Both the position numbers and the translations under genes were made by a program. A stretch of DNA of 64,000 nt from JAGPUQ01 sp036961295 (GTDB lineage: Bacteria > Pseudomonadota > Gammaproteobacteria > Pseudomonadales > Porticoccaceae): the NCBI GenBank assembly GCA_036961295.1, contig JBALVX010000001.1, positions 496,001 through 560,000 of the forward strand, written 5' to 3'. Positions 1 to 8,789 of this stretch are shown here, piece by piece (position 1 is the first letter of the stretch; each line of letters begins with the position of its first letter). The notes beneath the pieces were generated by a model that did not search any database, was not told the DNA's origin, and worked only from the letters and a program-made list of their open reading frames with translations.

Positions 1-1943
1 CCGACTTCAATAGCATCGGCCAGGTGAGTGTAGACGGTGCTGATCTTGGCATCTCGTTGCACCGCAATTTGTTCAATCGGCAGGCCCTGTTGGTAGAGCA
101 TTAGTGTTTCGTTAACCGTGGCACTCAGCCGGTTGTTGAGTAACTCTGGTAATGGGTGGAGGGCAATTTCATTAAGGAATGCTTGCCCGTAACGCGAGAG
201 CTTTTGTTCTCCAACACCTGAAATAGCGCGCATGTCGCCGGTGCTAGTGGGTCGGCGCTTAAGCATTTCCAGCAAGGTGGCATCGTGAAATATCACGTAG
301 GGCGGCACGCCAGATTCTGCCGCCAGTGAGCTGCGTAGGGCGCGTAGGGCATCCCATAAAGCTTGATCCTGCGGGCGCACGGTATGTTTGTCTTTTTTAC
401 CGCGTAGGACCTTTTCTTCTTCCGATGGTTTTCTCAGGTCGAGGCTGTGTTCGCCTTTTAACAGGGGTCGGCATTTGTCGGTAAGGCACAAGGTGCCATA
501 GCCGCCGGCATCAATGTCGAGGAAACCCAGGGCGATAAGCTGCCGAAAAATGGTTCGCCATTCAGTGACCGAAAACTCATTGCCAACACCAAAGGTGCTG
601 ATTTGATCGTGGCCGTTGCTTTGAATCCTGTCGTCGGTTTTGCCCCGTAGCACATCAATCAAATAATTCACGCCGAAGCGTTGCTGGGTTCGATAAACGC
701 AGGACAAAGCTTTTTGCGCGGCAACCGTGGCATCCCATTTTTCGGGTGGTTTCAGGCAGTTATCGCAATTGCCGCAGCGGGCGGTACTGTCCTCTTCAAA
801 ATAGCCGAGCAGGGCGTGGCGGCGGCAGGTAATTAATTCGCACAGCCCGAGCATCGATTCCAGCTTATGGTGCTCAACGCGTTTGTGGGCTTCATCGGCA
901 GTGGAGTTCTGAGTAAATTGCCGCAGGGTAATGACGTCCTGTAAACCGTAGGCCATCCACGCGCTGGCGGGTTCGCCGTCGCGCCCGGCGCGCCCGGTCT
1001 CCTGATAATAGGCCTCAACACTTTTCGGCAAACTGAGGTGGGCGACGAAGCGTACGTCGGGTTTATCAATGCCCATACCAAAGGCGATGGTGGCGACAAT
1101 AATCACCGACTCTTCCCGCAGGAAACGTTGCTGGTTGGTTTGGCGTAGCTGGCTCGACAGGCCCGCATGGTAGGGCAGGGCGACTCTACCTTGCTTGCTC
1201 AGCCACTCGGCAGTGGCGTCCACTTTTTTTCGAGACAGGCAATACACAATGCCCGCGTCGCCAGGATGATTGGTCTCAATAAACCGCCACAGGCGCTGCT
1301 TGGGGTCATTCCCCTCTGAGATGGCATACTGAATATTCGGGCGATCAAAACTATTGATAAATACCTGGGCATCTTCAAGGGCAAGCTGGGTAATAATTTC
1401 TTCGCGGGTACGTCGATCGGCAGTGGCGGTCAGCGCGATACGAGGCGTGTTCGGGTAGCGGTCGTGGAGAATTTTTAGTTGTTGGTACTCCACCCGAAAA
1501 TCATGCCCCCACTGGGATACGCAGTGGGCCTCGTCGATGGCAAACAAGGACAGGGGGCAGCGATCCAGCAGCGCCAGCATACGCTCACTCAACAAGCGCT
1601 CCGGTGCCACGTAGACCAGATCCAGTTCGCCATCAAGCACTTGTTGCTCAACATCGCGGGCTTCATTGGCGCTTAAGCTGGAATTAAGAAACGCAGCTTT
1701 GATGCCTAATTGCTGTAAGGCATCCACCTGATCCTGCATCAGGGCAATCAAAGGCGAGACCACAATGGCGACGCCATCCAGCACCAGGGCCGGAATCTGA
1801 TAACACAGTGATTTTCCGCCGCCGGTGGGCATCAATACCAGGGCGTCATTGCCGTTGAGCAGGTCTTGAATCACGTCGTGTTGAGAGTGACGGAACTCAT
1901 CGTATCCGAAGGTTGCTTGCAGCAGGCTTAGCGCACGATCCAT
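1..1943 (-). CDS. recQ: ATP-dependent DNA helicase RecQ (C-terminus cut by window edge)
   Basis: Superfamily 2 3'-5' DNA helicase of recombination and fork repair. Reading the minus strand from the ATG at 1941-1943 gives an uninterrupted frame to base 1, about 647 residues without a stop. Visible are the Walker A motif MPTGGGKS near residue 50, the DEAHC box with the following VSQWGHDFR RecQ signature, and an HRDC-like segment near the 3' side. The last residues in the window (TVNETLMLYQQGLPIEQIAV, then STVYTHLADAI) look like the HTH_40 domain that ends many longer RecQ proteins, so only a small part is probably missing. The gene is divergent from the monooxygenase at 2279. The many small open frames inside it are shadows. 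Confidence 0.93.
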   Translation of the reverse strand, partial: MDRALSLLQATFGYDEFRHSQHDVIQDLLNGNDALVLMPTGGGKSLCYQIPALVLDGVAIVVSPLIALMQDQVDALQQLGIKAAFLNSSLSANEARDVEQQVLDGELDLVYVAPERLLSERMLALLDRCPLSLFAIDEAHCVSQWGHDFRVEYQQLKILHDRYPNTPRIALTATADRRTREEIITQLALEDAQVFINSFDRPNIQYAISEGNDPKQRLWRFIETNHPGDAGIVYCLSRKKVDATAEWLSKQGRVALPYHAGLSSQLRQTNQQRFLREESVIIVATIAFGMGIDKPDVRFVAHLSLPKSVEAYYQETGRAGRDGEPASAWMAYGLQDVITLRQFTQNSTADEAHKRVEHHKLESMLGLCELITCRRHALLGYFEEDSTARCGNCDNCLKPPEKWDATVAAQKALSCVYRTQQRFGVNYLIDVLRGKTDDRIQSNGHDQISTFGVGNEFSVTEWRTIFRQLIALGFLDIDAGGYGTLCLTDKCRPLLKGEHSLDLRKPSEEEKVLRGKKDKHTVRPQDQALWDALRALRSSLAAESGVPPYVIFHDATLLEMLKRRPTSTGDMRAISGVGEQKLSRYGQAFLNEIALHPLPELLNNRLSATVNETLMLYQQGLPIEQIAVQRDAKISTVYTHLADAIEV

Positions 1944-2129
1944 TTAAAAGGGTGTTCCTTAGGTTTGCAGCTGGGATGAAAGCGGGAGATTAAAGCAGGG
2001 GAGTGAACGTTGAGGGATTATAGTGCGGAATGCGCTGCCAAACACGGTGTTGAGTTATCGTTTGAGCCAAATCAAATGATCTTGTCGCCCGAACAGGTAA
2101 ATTGTTAAGTCTTTATGGGCTTTGTTAAG

Positions 2130-2232
2130 GTTAGGGCTTAACGTTAAGGGCTGATTATAAGGGTTAACTTTAAGGGCTAACGTTACGGGCTAATCGAATA
2201 ACGCGGATCGCAGCCGAACAACGCCGATCTCA
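2130..2232. repeat. Degenerate short tandem repeats between recQ and the monooxygenase gene
   Basis: The 335-base gap between the divergent genes holds several imperfect copies of a unit like TAAGGGCTAACGT (2131-2195), including the palindrome TTAACGTTAA at 2138-2147. These are followed by two roughly 20-base imperfect copies built on AACGCGGATCGCAG and AACGCCGATCTCAG (about 2195-2232). No gene is seen in the gap. Promoters for both flanking genes must lie here but no clear -10/-35 pair stands out. Confidence 0.6.
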
Positions 2233-2278
2233 GAGAATTTTAGAATTTTTAACTAGCAATATGCAACGAGGTAACACT

Positions 2279-3895
2279 ATGTCAAAGCAATATGATGCCA
2301 TTATTATCGGCGCCGGTATTTCCGGTATGTACCAGCTGCACAAATTTCGCGAACTTGGGCTTTCTGTGAAGGTCTTCGAGGCGGGTAGCGGCGTGGGCGG
2401 CACCTGGTACTGGAACAAATACCCCGGCTGCCGTTTTGATTCCGAGAGTTACACCTACGGATACTCCTGGTCCGACGAGGTTTTACAGGAGTGGAACTGG
2501 ACGGAGCGCTTTGCGCCGCAGCCGGAAACCGAGCGCTATCTCAACTTTGTCGCCGATAAGTTCGATTTCCGCAAAGACATTCAGTTTGATAGCAAAATAT
2601 CTAAAGCCACTTTTGACGAAGCGAATAGCCAATGGGAAGTGGAGTTGGAAGACGGCAGCACCGCCCGAGCTGAGTTCCTGATCTCCGCCACCGGCCCGCT
2701 TAATGCGTACACGCTGCCTCGCATTCCCGGCATCGACAGCTTTAAAGGCGACTGGGCTCATACCGCGCGCTATCCGAAAGAGGGTTTCGGCGGTAAAGGT
2801 ACCGATTTCAGCGGTAAACGCGTCGGGGTTATTGGTACTGGTGCCACCGGCGTTCAGGTGATTCAGGAAGTTGCCAAAACTGCCGATTCACTGACCGTAT
2901 TCCAGCTTGCCCCCGAGTGGTGTGCGCCCTTAAAAAATAGCCCTCTCGACCAGGCTGAAATGGATGACATCAAAGCAAACTACAAGAAAATTTTCGCGGA
3001 GTGCAATGAAACCTTTGGTGCTTTCCAGCATAAATTTGACGAGCGTTCGGCGCTAGATGTGCCCGCAGACGAACGGGAAGCGTTTTTCGAAATGCGCTAC
3101 GACGAACCGGGTTTTGGTATTTGGCTGGCTAACTTCAGAGATATTATGACCGACCGGAAGGCCAACGACCTGATTACCAATTTTATTGCTCGAAAAATCC
3201 GTAGTCGGGTTAACGATCCTAAAACCGCCGAAGATTTGATTCCTAAAGATCACGGTTTCGGTACTCGCCGGGTACCGATGGAGACTAAATACTTTGAGTG
3301 CTACAACCAGGATAACGTGAAACTGGTTAATCTTAAGGAGACTCCCATCGAAGCGATTACGCCGACCGGTGTTAAGTGCAGCGATAAGGACTACGATCTG
3401 GACATCATTATCTACGCTACGGGTTTTGATGCAGTCACCGGCTCGCTTAAACGCATCGATATTACCGGTAAAGGTGGGCAGAAGCTCACAGATAAGTGGG
3501 CCGATGGCCCTCGTACTTTACTGGGGATGCAGGCTGCAGGTTTCCCGAATTTGTTTACGCTGGTTGGCCCCCATAACGGTGCCACCTTTTGTAATATTCC
3601 CCGTTGCATCGAGCAAAATGTCGAATGGGTTACCGATGCCATCAGCTATATGAAGAAGAAGGACCTGCATCAAATGGAACCCACGCTGGAAGCCGAAGAT
3701 GCCTGGACCGCGCACGTGGATGAAACCGCCGAAGGCACGCTGTTCCCCACGGCCGACTCCTGGTTTATGGGTGTTAACCTCAACGATCCCACCAAGAAAC
3801 GCACCTTTATGCTTTACGCCGGTGGACAGCGCGAATACAAAGCCAGGTGTAATGAAGTCGCAGAGAACGACTACAAAGGTTTTGTGCTCAGCTAG
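2279..3895 (+). CDS. Flavin-containing Baeyer-Villiger-type monooxygenase
   Basis: Predicted FAD- and NADPH-dependent monooxygenase that inserts oxygen next to a ketone to give an ester or lactone; cytosolic, 538 residues, normal for cyclohexanone/phenylacetone monooxygenase types. The N-terminal Rossmann motif GAGISGMY is followed by the GGTWYWNKYPG segment typical of this family. The fingerprint appears as FKGDWAHTARYP (consensus FxGxxxHTxxWP), here with R-Y in place of the usual tryptophan position. A second Rossmann motif GVIGTGATG lies near residue 190 and an ATGFD motif near the C-terminal third. I chose ATG 2279 because GAGGT sits seven bases upstream; an in-frame ATG at 2261 has no such site. 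It is a single gene with its own terminator at 3923. The substrate cannot be read from sequence. Confidence 0.9.
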   Translation: MSKQYDAIIIGAGISGMYQLHKFRELGLSVKVFEAGSGVGGTWYWNKYPGCRFDSESYTYGYSWSDEVLQEWNWTERFAPQPETERYLNFVADKFDFRKDIQFDSKISKATFDEANSQWEVELEDGSTARAEFLISATGPLNAYTLPRIPGIDSFKGDWAHTARYPKEGFGGKGTDFSGKRVGVIGTGATGVQVIQEVAKTADSLTVFQLAPEWCAPLKNSPLDQAEMDDIKANYKKIFAECNETFGAFQHKFDERSALDVPADEREAFFEMRYDEPGFGIWLANFRDIMTDRKANDLITNFIARKIRSRVNDPKTAEDLIPKDHGFGTRRVPMETKYFECYNQDNVKLVNLKETPIEAITPTGVKCSDKDYDLDIIIYATGFDAVTGSLKRIDITGKGGQKLTDKWADGPRTLLGMQAAGFPNLFTLVGPHNGATFCNIPRCIEQNVEWVTDAISYMKKKDLHQMEPTLEAEDAWTAHVDETAEGTLFPTADSWFMGVNLNDPTKKRTFMLYAGGQREYKARCNEVAENDYKGFVLS

Positions 3896-3922
3896 CACGC
3901 GGTAAATTTTTATTAGTGCTGA

Positions 3923-3948
3923 GGGTTGCCGTCCGGCAACCCTTTTTT
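3923..3948 (+). terminator. Rho-independent terminator after the monooxygenase gene
   Basis: Perfect 9-base stem GGGTTGCCG / CGGCAACCC (3923-3931 and 3934-3942) followed by six T residues (3943-3948), starting 28 bases after the stop codon of the monooxygenase. Confidence 0.9.
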
Positions 3949-4019
3949 ATGGAATTCCGCTACGAATTTTATGGGCACTTCTAGTTGACGCTTATGACTA
4001 GAAACGCCATCCTGTAGCG

Positions 4020-4640
4020 ATGTTAACTATTGACGCTATTCGCGAAGCTTTACAGAACCGCGCCCACCAGGCCACCGAGTTTAAAGCCCACTCCAGCCAG
4101 TCCGCTGTCGCCATGATTCTGGCCGACGGCGATAACGAGCTTGAGGTGTGTTTTATTCGTCGCGCTGAGCGCGAGGGCGATCTCTGGTCGGGTCATGTTG
4201 CCTTTCCCGGTGGTCGGGCGGAAGCCGGTGATGCCGATGCCCACGCCGTTGCCGAACGGGAAACCTGGGAAGAAGTCGGACTTACCCTAATCGAACAGCA
4301 TCGCGTCGGTGCGCTGCCGATTCGAACCATCGACCGAGCCGATTTACGCGAGTCGATGACACTTTCACCCTTTGTGTACTATGTAGACCAGCAAACCAAA
4401 GTCAGCGCCTTCGCCAGAATCCCCGAGGAAGTCGCCCACGTATTTTGGGTGCCGATCTCCCATTTGTTTGATATAGCGTCCGTTACCGAACTGGAATATC
4501 CCATCGCCGAAACCTGGAGTACCTTCCCCGGTATTCAATTTGGCGAACATGTGATTTGGGGTTTAACCCTAAGAGTACTCGATAGTTTTGCCGAAATTAC
4601 CGAGCGGACTTTGCCCGCCTTAGAGGGTAGAAACTGGTAG
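4020..4640 (+). CDS. NUDIX hydrolase, CoA-pyrophosphatase (NudL) type
   Basis: 206-residue NUDIX protein, expected to hydrolyse a nucleoside-diphosphate-linked substrate such as CoA or its derivatives. The segment HVAFPGGRAEAGDAD followed by ERETWEEVGL contains the NUDIX core RExxEExG. It has the VAFPGG...GDAD form of the coenzyme A pyrophosphatase subgroup rather than the standard Gx5E start. The ATG at 4020 has no clear ribosome site, but the N-terminus fits the family. The gene stands alone on the plus strand. Its last 59 bases are duplicated imperfectly at 8154-8212, on the far side of the mtoX cassette. Substrate specificity is inferred from the subgroup only. Confidence 0.82.
   Translation: MLTIDAIREALQNRAHQATEFKAHSSQSAVAMILADGDNELEVCFIRRAEREGDLWSGHVAFPGGRAEAGDADAHAVAERETWEEVGLTLIEQHRVGALPIRTIDRADLRESMTLSPFVYYVDQQTKVSAFARIPEEVAHVFWVPISHLFDIASVTELEYPIAETWSTFPGIQFGEHVIWGLTLRVLDSFAEITERTLPALEGRNW
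4582..4640 (+). repeat. Direct repeat, copy A (3' end of the NUDIX gene)
   Basis: These 59 bases, encoding the C-terminal residues SFAEITERTLPALEGRNW and the stop, align without gaps to 8154-8212 with seven mismatches by eye. Copy A belongs to the intact gene. Confidence 0.85.
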
Positions 4641-4829
4641 TAGACTGGATTTTATGTAGCTAAAACGTTTAACAGCTTTATTCGCTCGCGGCTTGTAATG
4701 TGTTATGTTTTATTCGTATGTCTTGCTGGTAAAGCTCTAAACGATACTTTAGGCGTGGATCTAACAAGATCTGGTTCTAGATGCGGCAAATCATAATTTG
4801 GGCGTTTAATAAAAAGAAGGAGCTATATT

Positions 4830-6206
4830 ATGGAGCAGAACAAGAGCACCTATACCTTCATCGCATTCGCTGTTTGTCTGTTAATTGTTTTGACGCTTCC
4901 GAGCCAGACTGTCAGAGCTGATGAGACTTGCATGTCGCCGTATATGGCGAAAATTACCGGTCAGGAAGATTTTGTTTACATCTGGACGCTGGGCGTGGTC
5001 GGAGTGGGCGATGAACAGGATAAGTTAGTCACTGTTGATGTGAATCCTACTTCAAAAAGTTATGGCAAGGTGATTAATAGTCTGTCCGTTGGCGGGCGCA
5101 ATGAGGCGCATCATTCCGGTTTTACCGACGACCGACGCTACCTCTGGGCTGGGGGTTTGGACACCAGCAAAATATTTGTATTTGACGTACACAGCGATCC
5201 GGCAAAACCAACTCTCAATAAAGTAATTACCGATTTCGTGGCAAAAAGTGGTGGGGTGGTGGGGCCGCATACCACCTACGCGCTTCCCGGCCGAATGATG
5301 GTCACCGGTTTGTCCAATAATACGAATCACAGTGGTCGCACGGGACTGGTTGAATACACCAATGGCGGTGAGTATGTTGCCACTCACTGGATGCCAAATG
5401 AAGCTGATCTTGGTGGTGCCGTCAAATCTGGAGAGTTTGCCGATGGGTACGGCTATGACATACGCGCTTTGCCGCGCCGCAATGTGATGGTTACATCCTC
5501 ATTTACCGGTTGGTCTAACTACATGATGGATTTCGGGAAGATGCTGAACGACCCAGAAGCCATGAAGCGCTTTGGCAGTACAGCCGTGATCTGGGATCTG
5601 CATACCCGTAAGCCGAAAAAAATATTAGATGTACCCGGTGCGCCGTTGGAAGTTCGTTGTGCCTGGGGCGAGGATCATAATTATTGTTTCACTACTACAG
5701 CTCTGACGTCAAAAATTTGGCTGATTTACGAAGATCAGGCGGGCGAATGGCAGGCCAGTCCGGTTGCCGATATTGGTGATCCAGCCACAATTCCTCTGCC
5801 GGTCGATATTTCTATTCAGAGCGACGACAGGCTGTTGTGGGTTAATACCTTTATGGATGGCAAGACTCGGGCATACGATATTTCCGATCCTCACAAGCCC
5901 GTATTAACTTATGAAAAACAAATCGGCACCCAGGTAAACATGGTTTCGTCGAGCTGGGACGGCAAGCGACTTTATTTTACGTCATCGTTACTAGCCAACT
6001 GGGACAAAAAAGGCGCCGACAACGAACAGTATTTAAAACTATTCATGTGGGATGGTACGGACTTGAAACAACAATTCGCTATCGACTTTATGGCGGCCAA
6101 CCTCGGGCGGCCTCACCAGATGCGCTTCGGTGCCTATTCGCTGTATGTTGCAAAAACACCGGCGAGTCCAGCGAGTGAAACTGTCACACCACTGGCAAAA
6201 AACTGA
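4830..6206 (+). CDS. mtoX: Methanethiol oxidase / selenium-binding protein 56 family, exported
   Basis: Member of the SBP56 family, whose bacterial methanethiol oxidases convert methanethiol to formaldehyde, hydrogen sulfide and hydrogen peroxide in the periplasm. The 458-residue protein starts with a signal peptide (about residues 1-30, ending at a VRA-DE site). The mature start CMSPYMAKITGQEDFVYIW and the His motifs NEAHHSGFTDD, GPHTTYALPG and RPHQMRFG, candidates for copper binding, fit this family. A strong AAGGAG lies eight bases before ATG 4830. The next gene, 23 bases downstream, encodes a SCO1-MauG fusion. The association of mtoX with SCO1/SenC and MauG maturation genes is known from methylotrophs, which supports the methanethiol oxidase call over a generic SBP56 protein. 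The pair lies between direct repeats of the neighbouring NUDIX gene, suggesting transfer. Confidence 0.85.
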   Translation: MEQNKSTYTFIAFAVCLLIVLTLPSQTVRADETCMSPYMAKITGQEDFVYIWTLGVVGVGDEQDKLVTVDVNPTSKSYGKVINSLSVGGRNEAHHSGFTDDRRYLWAGGLDTSKIFVFDVHSDPAKPTLNKVITDFVAKSGGVVGPHTTYALPGRMMVTGLSNNTNHSGRTGLVEYTNGGEYVATHWMPNEADLGGAVKSGEFADGYGYDIRALPRRNVMVTSSFTGWSNYMMDFGKMLNDPEAMKRFGSTAVIWDLHTRKPKKILDVPGAPLEVRCAWGEDHNYCFTTTALTSKIWLIYEDQAGEWQASPVADIGDPATIPLPVDISIQSDDRLLWVNTFMDGKTRAYDISDPHKPVLTYEKQIGTQVNMVSSSWDGKRLYFTSSLLANWDKKGADNEQYLKLFMWDGTDLKQQFAIDFMAANLGRPHQMRFGAYSLYVAKTPASPASETVTPLAKN

Positions 6207-6229
6207 GCCAATCTGTTTCTTCGCCAGCT

Positions 6230-8125
6230 ATGCCCTGGCTAGCTGTATCCCGAATGCAAGGTAGCCGGCCAGCCGCATTTGTGGCCAGGGTAATAAACCA
6301 CTGGAGCGGGACGCATGGTTTGGGTGGGGTAATGATTACTGGGTTGTTTAGTGCAGTATTAATACTGCTGGCCCCGATGTTATCCCGTGCCGATGGCGAG
6401 ATTCTGGCTCCAGGTTATGGTTTGCTCGAGTTCCCCGCGCCAGCCCCCAATACTTACTCGTTACCGCCACTGGGCAATGCAGTGGACGGCCAGGTCGTCG
6501 ATACCAGCGGGAAAAGTGTACGACTTCACGAGTTGTTTGACGATCGTATAGTGTTGCTCAGTTTTATTTATTCCAGCTGTGATGATATCAATGGCTGTCC
6601 CTTGGCAACGGCAGTTTTGCACAAAGTCACGCAAAAAATAGAGGAAAGAATCGACGCGGCGGTATTGCGAGTCATTAGCTTAAGTTTCGATCCCCGGCAT
6701 GATACCCCAGAAGTTCTCCGCCGCTATGGGGAATACTTTCAGCGGGGAAGCATAGATTGGCGGTTCGTGACCACGGCTGGTGAAGACACCCTGGAGCCGA
6801 TTCTAAAGGGCTATGACCAAAGTGTAGCGAAAGTACTAGATGAAGCTGGCAACGACACAGGAAAAATTTCTCATATTTTACGAGTGTTTTTGATCGATCG
6901 AAATAAAAAAATACGGAATATTTATAGCACCTCTTTTCTACACGCCGATACCCTTATCAGCGATATCGAGACTCTGCAGATAGAAGATGCCGCGAGTACC
7001 GAAAAAGTTGGGCTCGGTTTGACGCAGGCCGTTCCCTTTTCTTCCCTTTTGCAGTGGGTTAAACAGCCTCCTCTGGGTCTGCCGTCGATTGTAGTACCAG
7101 AAAATAATCCGGTGACTGAATCCCGTGTATCCCTCGGACGTAAACTTTTCTTCGACCGCCGCCTATCCTTTAACGAAACTATGTCGTGTGCCATGTGCCA
7201 TATACCCGAGCAGGGCTTCACCAATAATGAAATGGCCACTGCTGTAGGTATTGAGGGTCGCACGGTGCGACGCAACGCGCCGACACTTTATAACGTAGCG
7301 CATCTGACTCGGCTGTTTCTCGACAGTCGCGAATACTCTTTGGAACAGCAAGTGTGGGGGCCGCTGCTTGCTACTAATGAGATGGGTAATCCTTCCGTAG
7401 GATATGTCATCGAAAAGCTACATTCGCTTGCCGATTATAAAGGCCTGTTTGAAACGGCTTTCAACAAACCTGTTGCTATGGAGACGGTGGGCGCGGCGTT
7501 GGCCAGCTTCGAACGGACATTGAACTCAGCGGACTCTTCTTTCGACCGCTGGTATTTTGGTCAACAAAGCGAGGCCCTGAATACGCAAGCCCGCGCCGGC
7601 TTTGAGGTGTTTACCGGGAAGGGTAATTGTAGCGGATGTCATAGTATTAACAGTGAACACGCATTGTTTACCGATAACCGCCTGCATAATACCGGCATCG
7701 GTTACCGGGCGGCTATGCACGCCAAGCCGCTTACCACCAGGGTTCAAGTAGGGCCAGGCCAGTTTGTTGATATTGATACCGATATCGTGGATTCTGTGTC
7801 GGAAGTTCGACCCAATGATCTTGGTCGGTACGAAATAACGCAGTCTCCTAAGGATCGCTGGAAATACCGTACTCCCAGTCTGCGCAACATTGCCTTAACT
7901 GCGCCCTATATGCACGATGGATCTTTGCCGACATTACGGGAGGTTATAGAATTTTATGACCGGGGTGGTGCCCCGAACGAAAATCAGGATCGGTTAATAC
8001 GTCCTTTGAACTTAAACGCTGGAGAGAAAAATAATCTGGTGATGTTTCTGCAATCTCTGACCGGCTCAAATGTCGAAGCATTGGTTTCGAGTGCACAGGC
8101 AGTTGGAGCAGGGGACAGGGACTAG
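6230..8125 (+). CDS. SCO1/SenC - MauG (di-heme cytochrome c peroxidase-like) fusion protein
   Basis: Single 631-residue frame joining two periplasmic maturation domains. Residues about 80-245 are a thioredoxin-fold SCO1/SenC domain with Cys117 and Cys123 (CDDINGCP, a wider Cys spacing than the usual CxxxC) and a conserved-type His215 (KISHIL), which would bind copper. Residues about 280-610 are a MauG/cytochrome c peroxidase domain with two heme motifs, CAMCH (320-324) and CSGCH (467-471), plus the family segment YMHDGSLPTLREVIEFYDRGG near the end. A start at ATG 6332 (MITGLFSAVLIL, preceded by GGTGGGG) gives a clean signal peptide and may be the true start. The gene directly follows mtoX, so it probably matures the copper enzyme. 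In known mtoX loci these two functions are separate genes. Confidence 0.86.
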   Translation: MPWLAVSRMQGSRPAAFVARVINHWSGTHGLGGVMITGLFSAVLILLAPMLSRADGEILAPGYGLLEFPAPAPNTYSLPPLGNAVDGQVVDTSGKSVRLHELFDDRIVLLSFIYSSCDDINGCPLATAVLHKVTQKIEERIDAAVLRVISLSFDPRHDTPEVLRRYGEYFQRGSIDWRFVTTAGEDTLEPILKGYDQSVAKVLDEAGNDTGKISHILRVFLIDRNKKIRNIYSTSFLHADTLISDIETLQIEDAASTEKVGLGLTQAVPFSSLLQWVKQPPLGLPSIVVPENNPVTESRVSLGRKLFFDRRLSFNETMSCAMCHIPEQGFTNNEMATAVGIEGRTVRRNAPTLYNVAHLTRLFLDSREYSLEQQVWGPLLATNEMGNPSVGYVIEKLHSLADYKGLFETAFNKPVAMETVGAALASFERTLNSADSSFDRWYFGQQSEALNTQARAGFEVFTGKGNCSGCHSINSEHALFTDNRLHNTGIGYRAAMHAKPLTTRVQVGPGQFVDIDTDIVDSVSEVRPNDLGRYEITQSPKDRWKYRTPSLRNIALTAPYMHDGSLPTLREVIEFYDRGGAPNENQDRLIRPLNLNAGEKNNLVMFLQSLTGSNVEALVSSAQAVGAGDRD

Positions 8126-8153
8126 CGCACAAGTGGGAACCGATAAACTCGGT

Positions 8154-8212
8154 ATAGCTTTGCCGAAATTACCGAGCGGACCTTGCCTGCCTTAAAGGGA
8201 AGTCACTGGTAG
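8154..8212 (+). pseudogene. Direct repeat, copy B: remnant of a NUDIX gene 3' end
   Basis: Ungapped match to 4582-4640, seven mismatches in 59. The frame is kept: it reads SFAEITERTLPALKGSHW then TAG, and several differences are synonymous. This therefore looks like the tail of a second NUDIX allele, not random similarity. Similarity fades upstream after a 2-base shift (CTCGGTATAG against CTCGATAG). No start codon or rest of the gene is present. Confidence 0.75.
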
Positions 8213-8357
8213 GCTTGCTGCAACCGTCGTAAGTGGAACCGTCTCTTCTTGAGGTCATCGGGAGGAGAGCGATTAGGCAGAATAGATTTTCCGGGATTGC
8301 TAGTTAATTCGAGCCTGATCCCGTTCATGCTATTTTTTATTAATCATTTTATGTTCT

Positions 8358-8690
8358 TCATTTTGTATTTATGAGGGGCTGAGTTATTTTATCTTTGTCC
8401 GACCAGAAGTTAACATTAAATTGCGCGTCATCGCTTAGCTCAACCCGGTGCCAGTATTGTGGCGGTATGGTGGTAAATTCACCTGCTTTGATAACTAGCG
8501 TTTGCTCTGGCTCCTGAGTATTTTTGTTTTCAAAGCCGTAATAGGTGACGGTTCCGGCCATCACGCAAAGCTGGCCAAATACACCCTCGGCCGTATTGTG
8601 ATGAGAGAGCAATGCTGCTGGCACATTCTTTGTGGTGAAGAAAGGCGTTGAACGCTGTATTTTCCAGTTTGGAGGGATTTGTTGATGCAT
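8358..8690 (-). CDS. TehB-like cupin (DUF1971 family) protein
   Basis: Small cytosolic cupin of 110 residues. The pattern RSTPFFTTKNVPAALLSHHN, GVFGQLCVMAGTVTYYGFE and FTTIPPQYWHRVEL matches the DUF1971 domain, which occurs alone or at the N-terminus of TehB tellurite-resistance methyltransferases. Its biochemical role is not established; a metal-oxyanion or stress link is only inferred. It lies in an A+T-rich minus-strand group with the HupE-type permease and His-rich proteins. The start at 8690 is preceded by GGAT at a short distance. Confidence 0.7.
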   Translation of the reverse strand: MHQQIPPNWKIQRSTPFFTTKNVPAALLSHHNTAEGVFGQLCVMAGTVTYYGFENKNTQEPEQTLVIKAGEFTTIPPQYWHRVELSDDAQFNVNFWSDKDKITQPLINTK

Positions 8691-8756
8691 GATTTATCCA
8701 GGTGGTGTAATTCTCGTAGGTAGAGTGTTCATATAATATGATGCCTTGTGAAGCAA

Positions 8757-8781
8757 GGTGGGCACGAACTTCATGCCCACC
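8757..8781 (-). terminator. Hairpin after the 118-residue secreted protein gene
   Basis: Perfect 8-base inverted repeat GGTGGGCA / TGCCCACC with a nine-base loop, just downstream (minus direction) of the stop at 8790. The T tract after it is weak, so it could be an imperfect terminator or a mRNA-stabilising hairpin. Confidence 0.5.
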
Positions 8782-8789
8782 CCGGTGGC

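Noticed and set aside
6230..8125. The SCO1-MauG fusion as two genes joined by a frameshift artefact
   Set aside because: The frame is continuous, both domains are complete and the linker between them reads as normal protein; nothing in the sequence suggests an error, though this cannot be excluded without other genomes.
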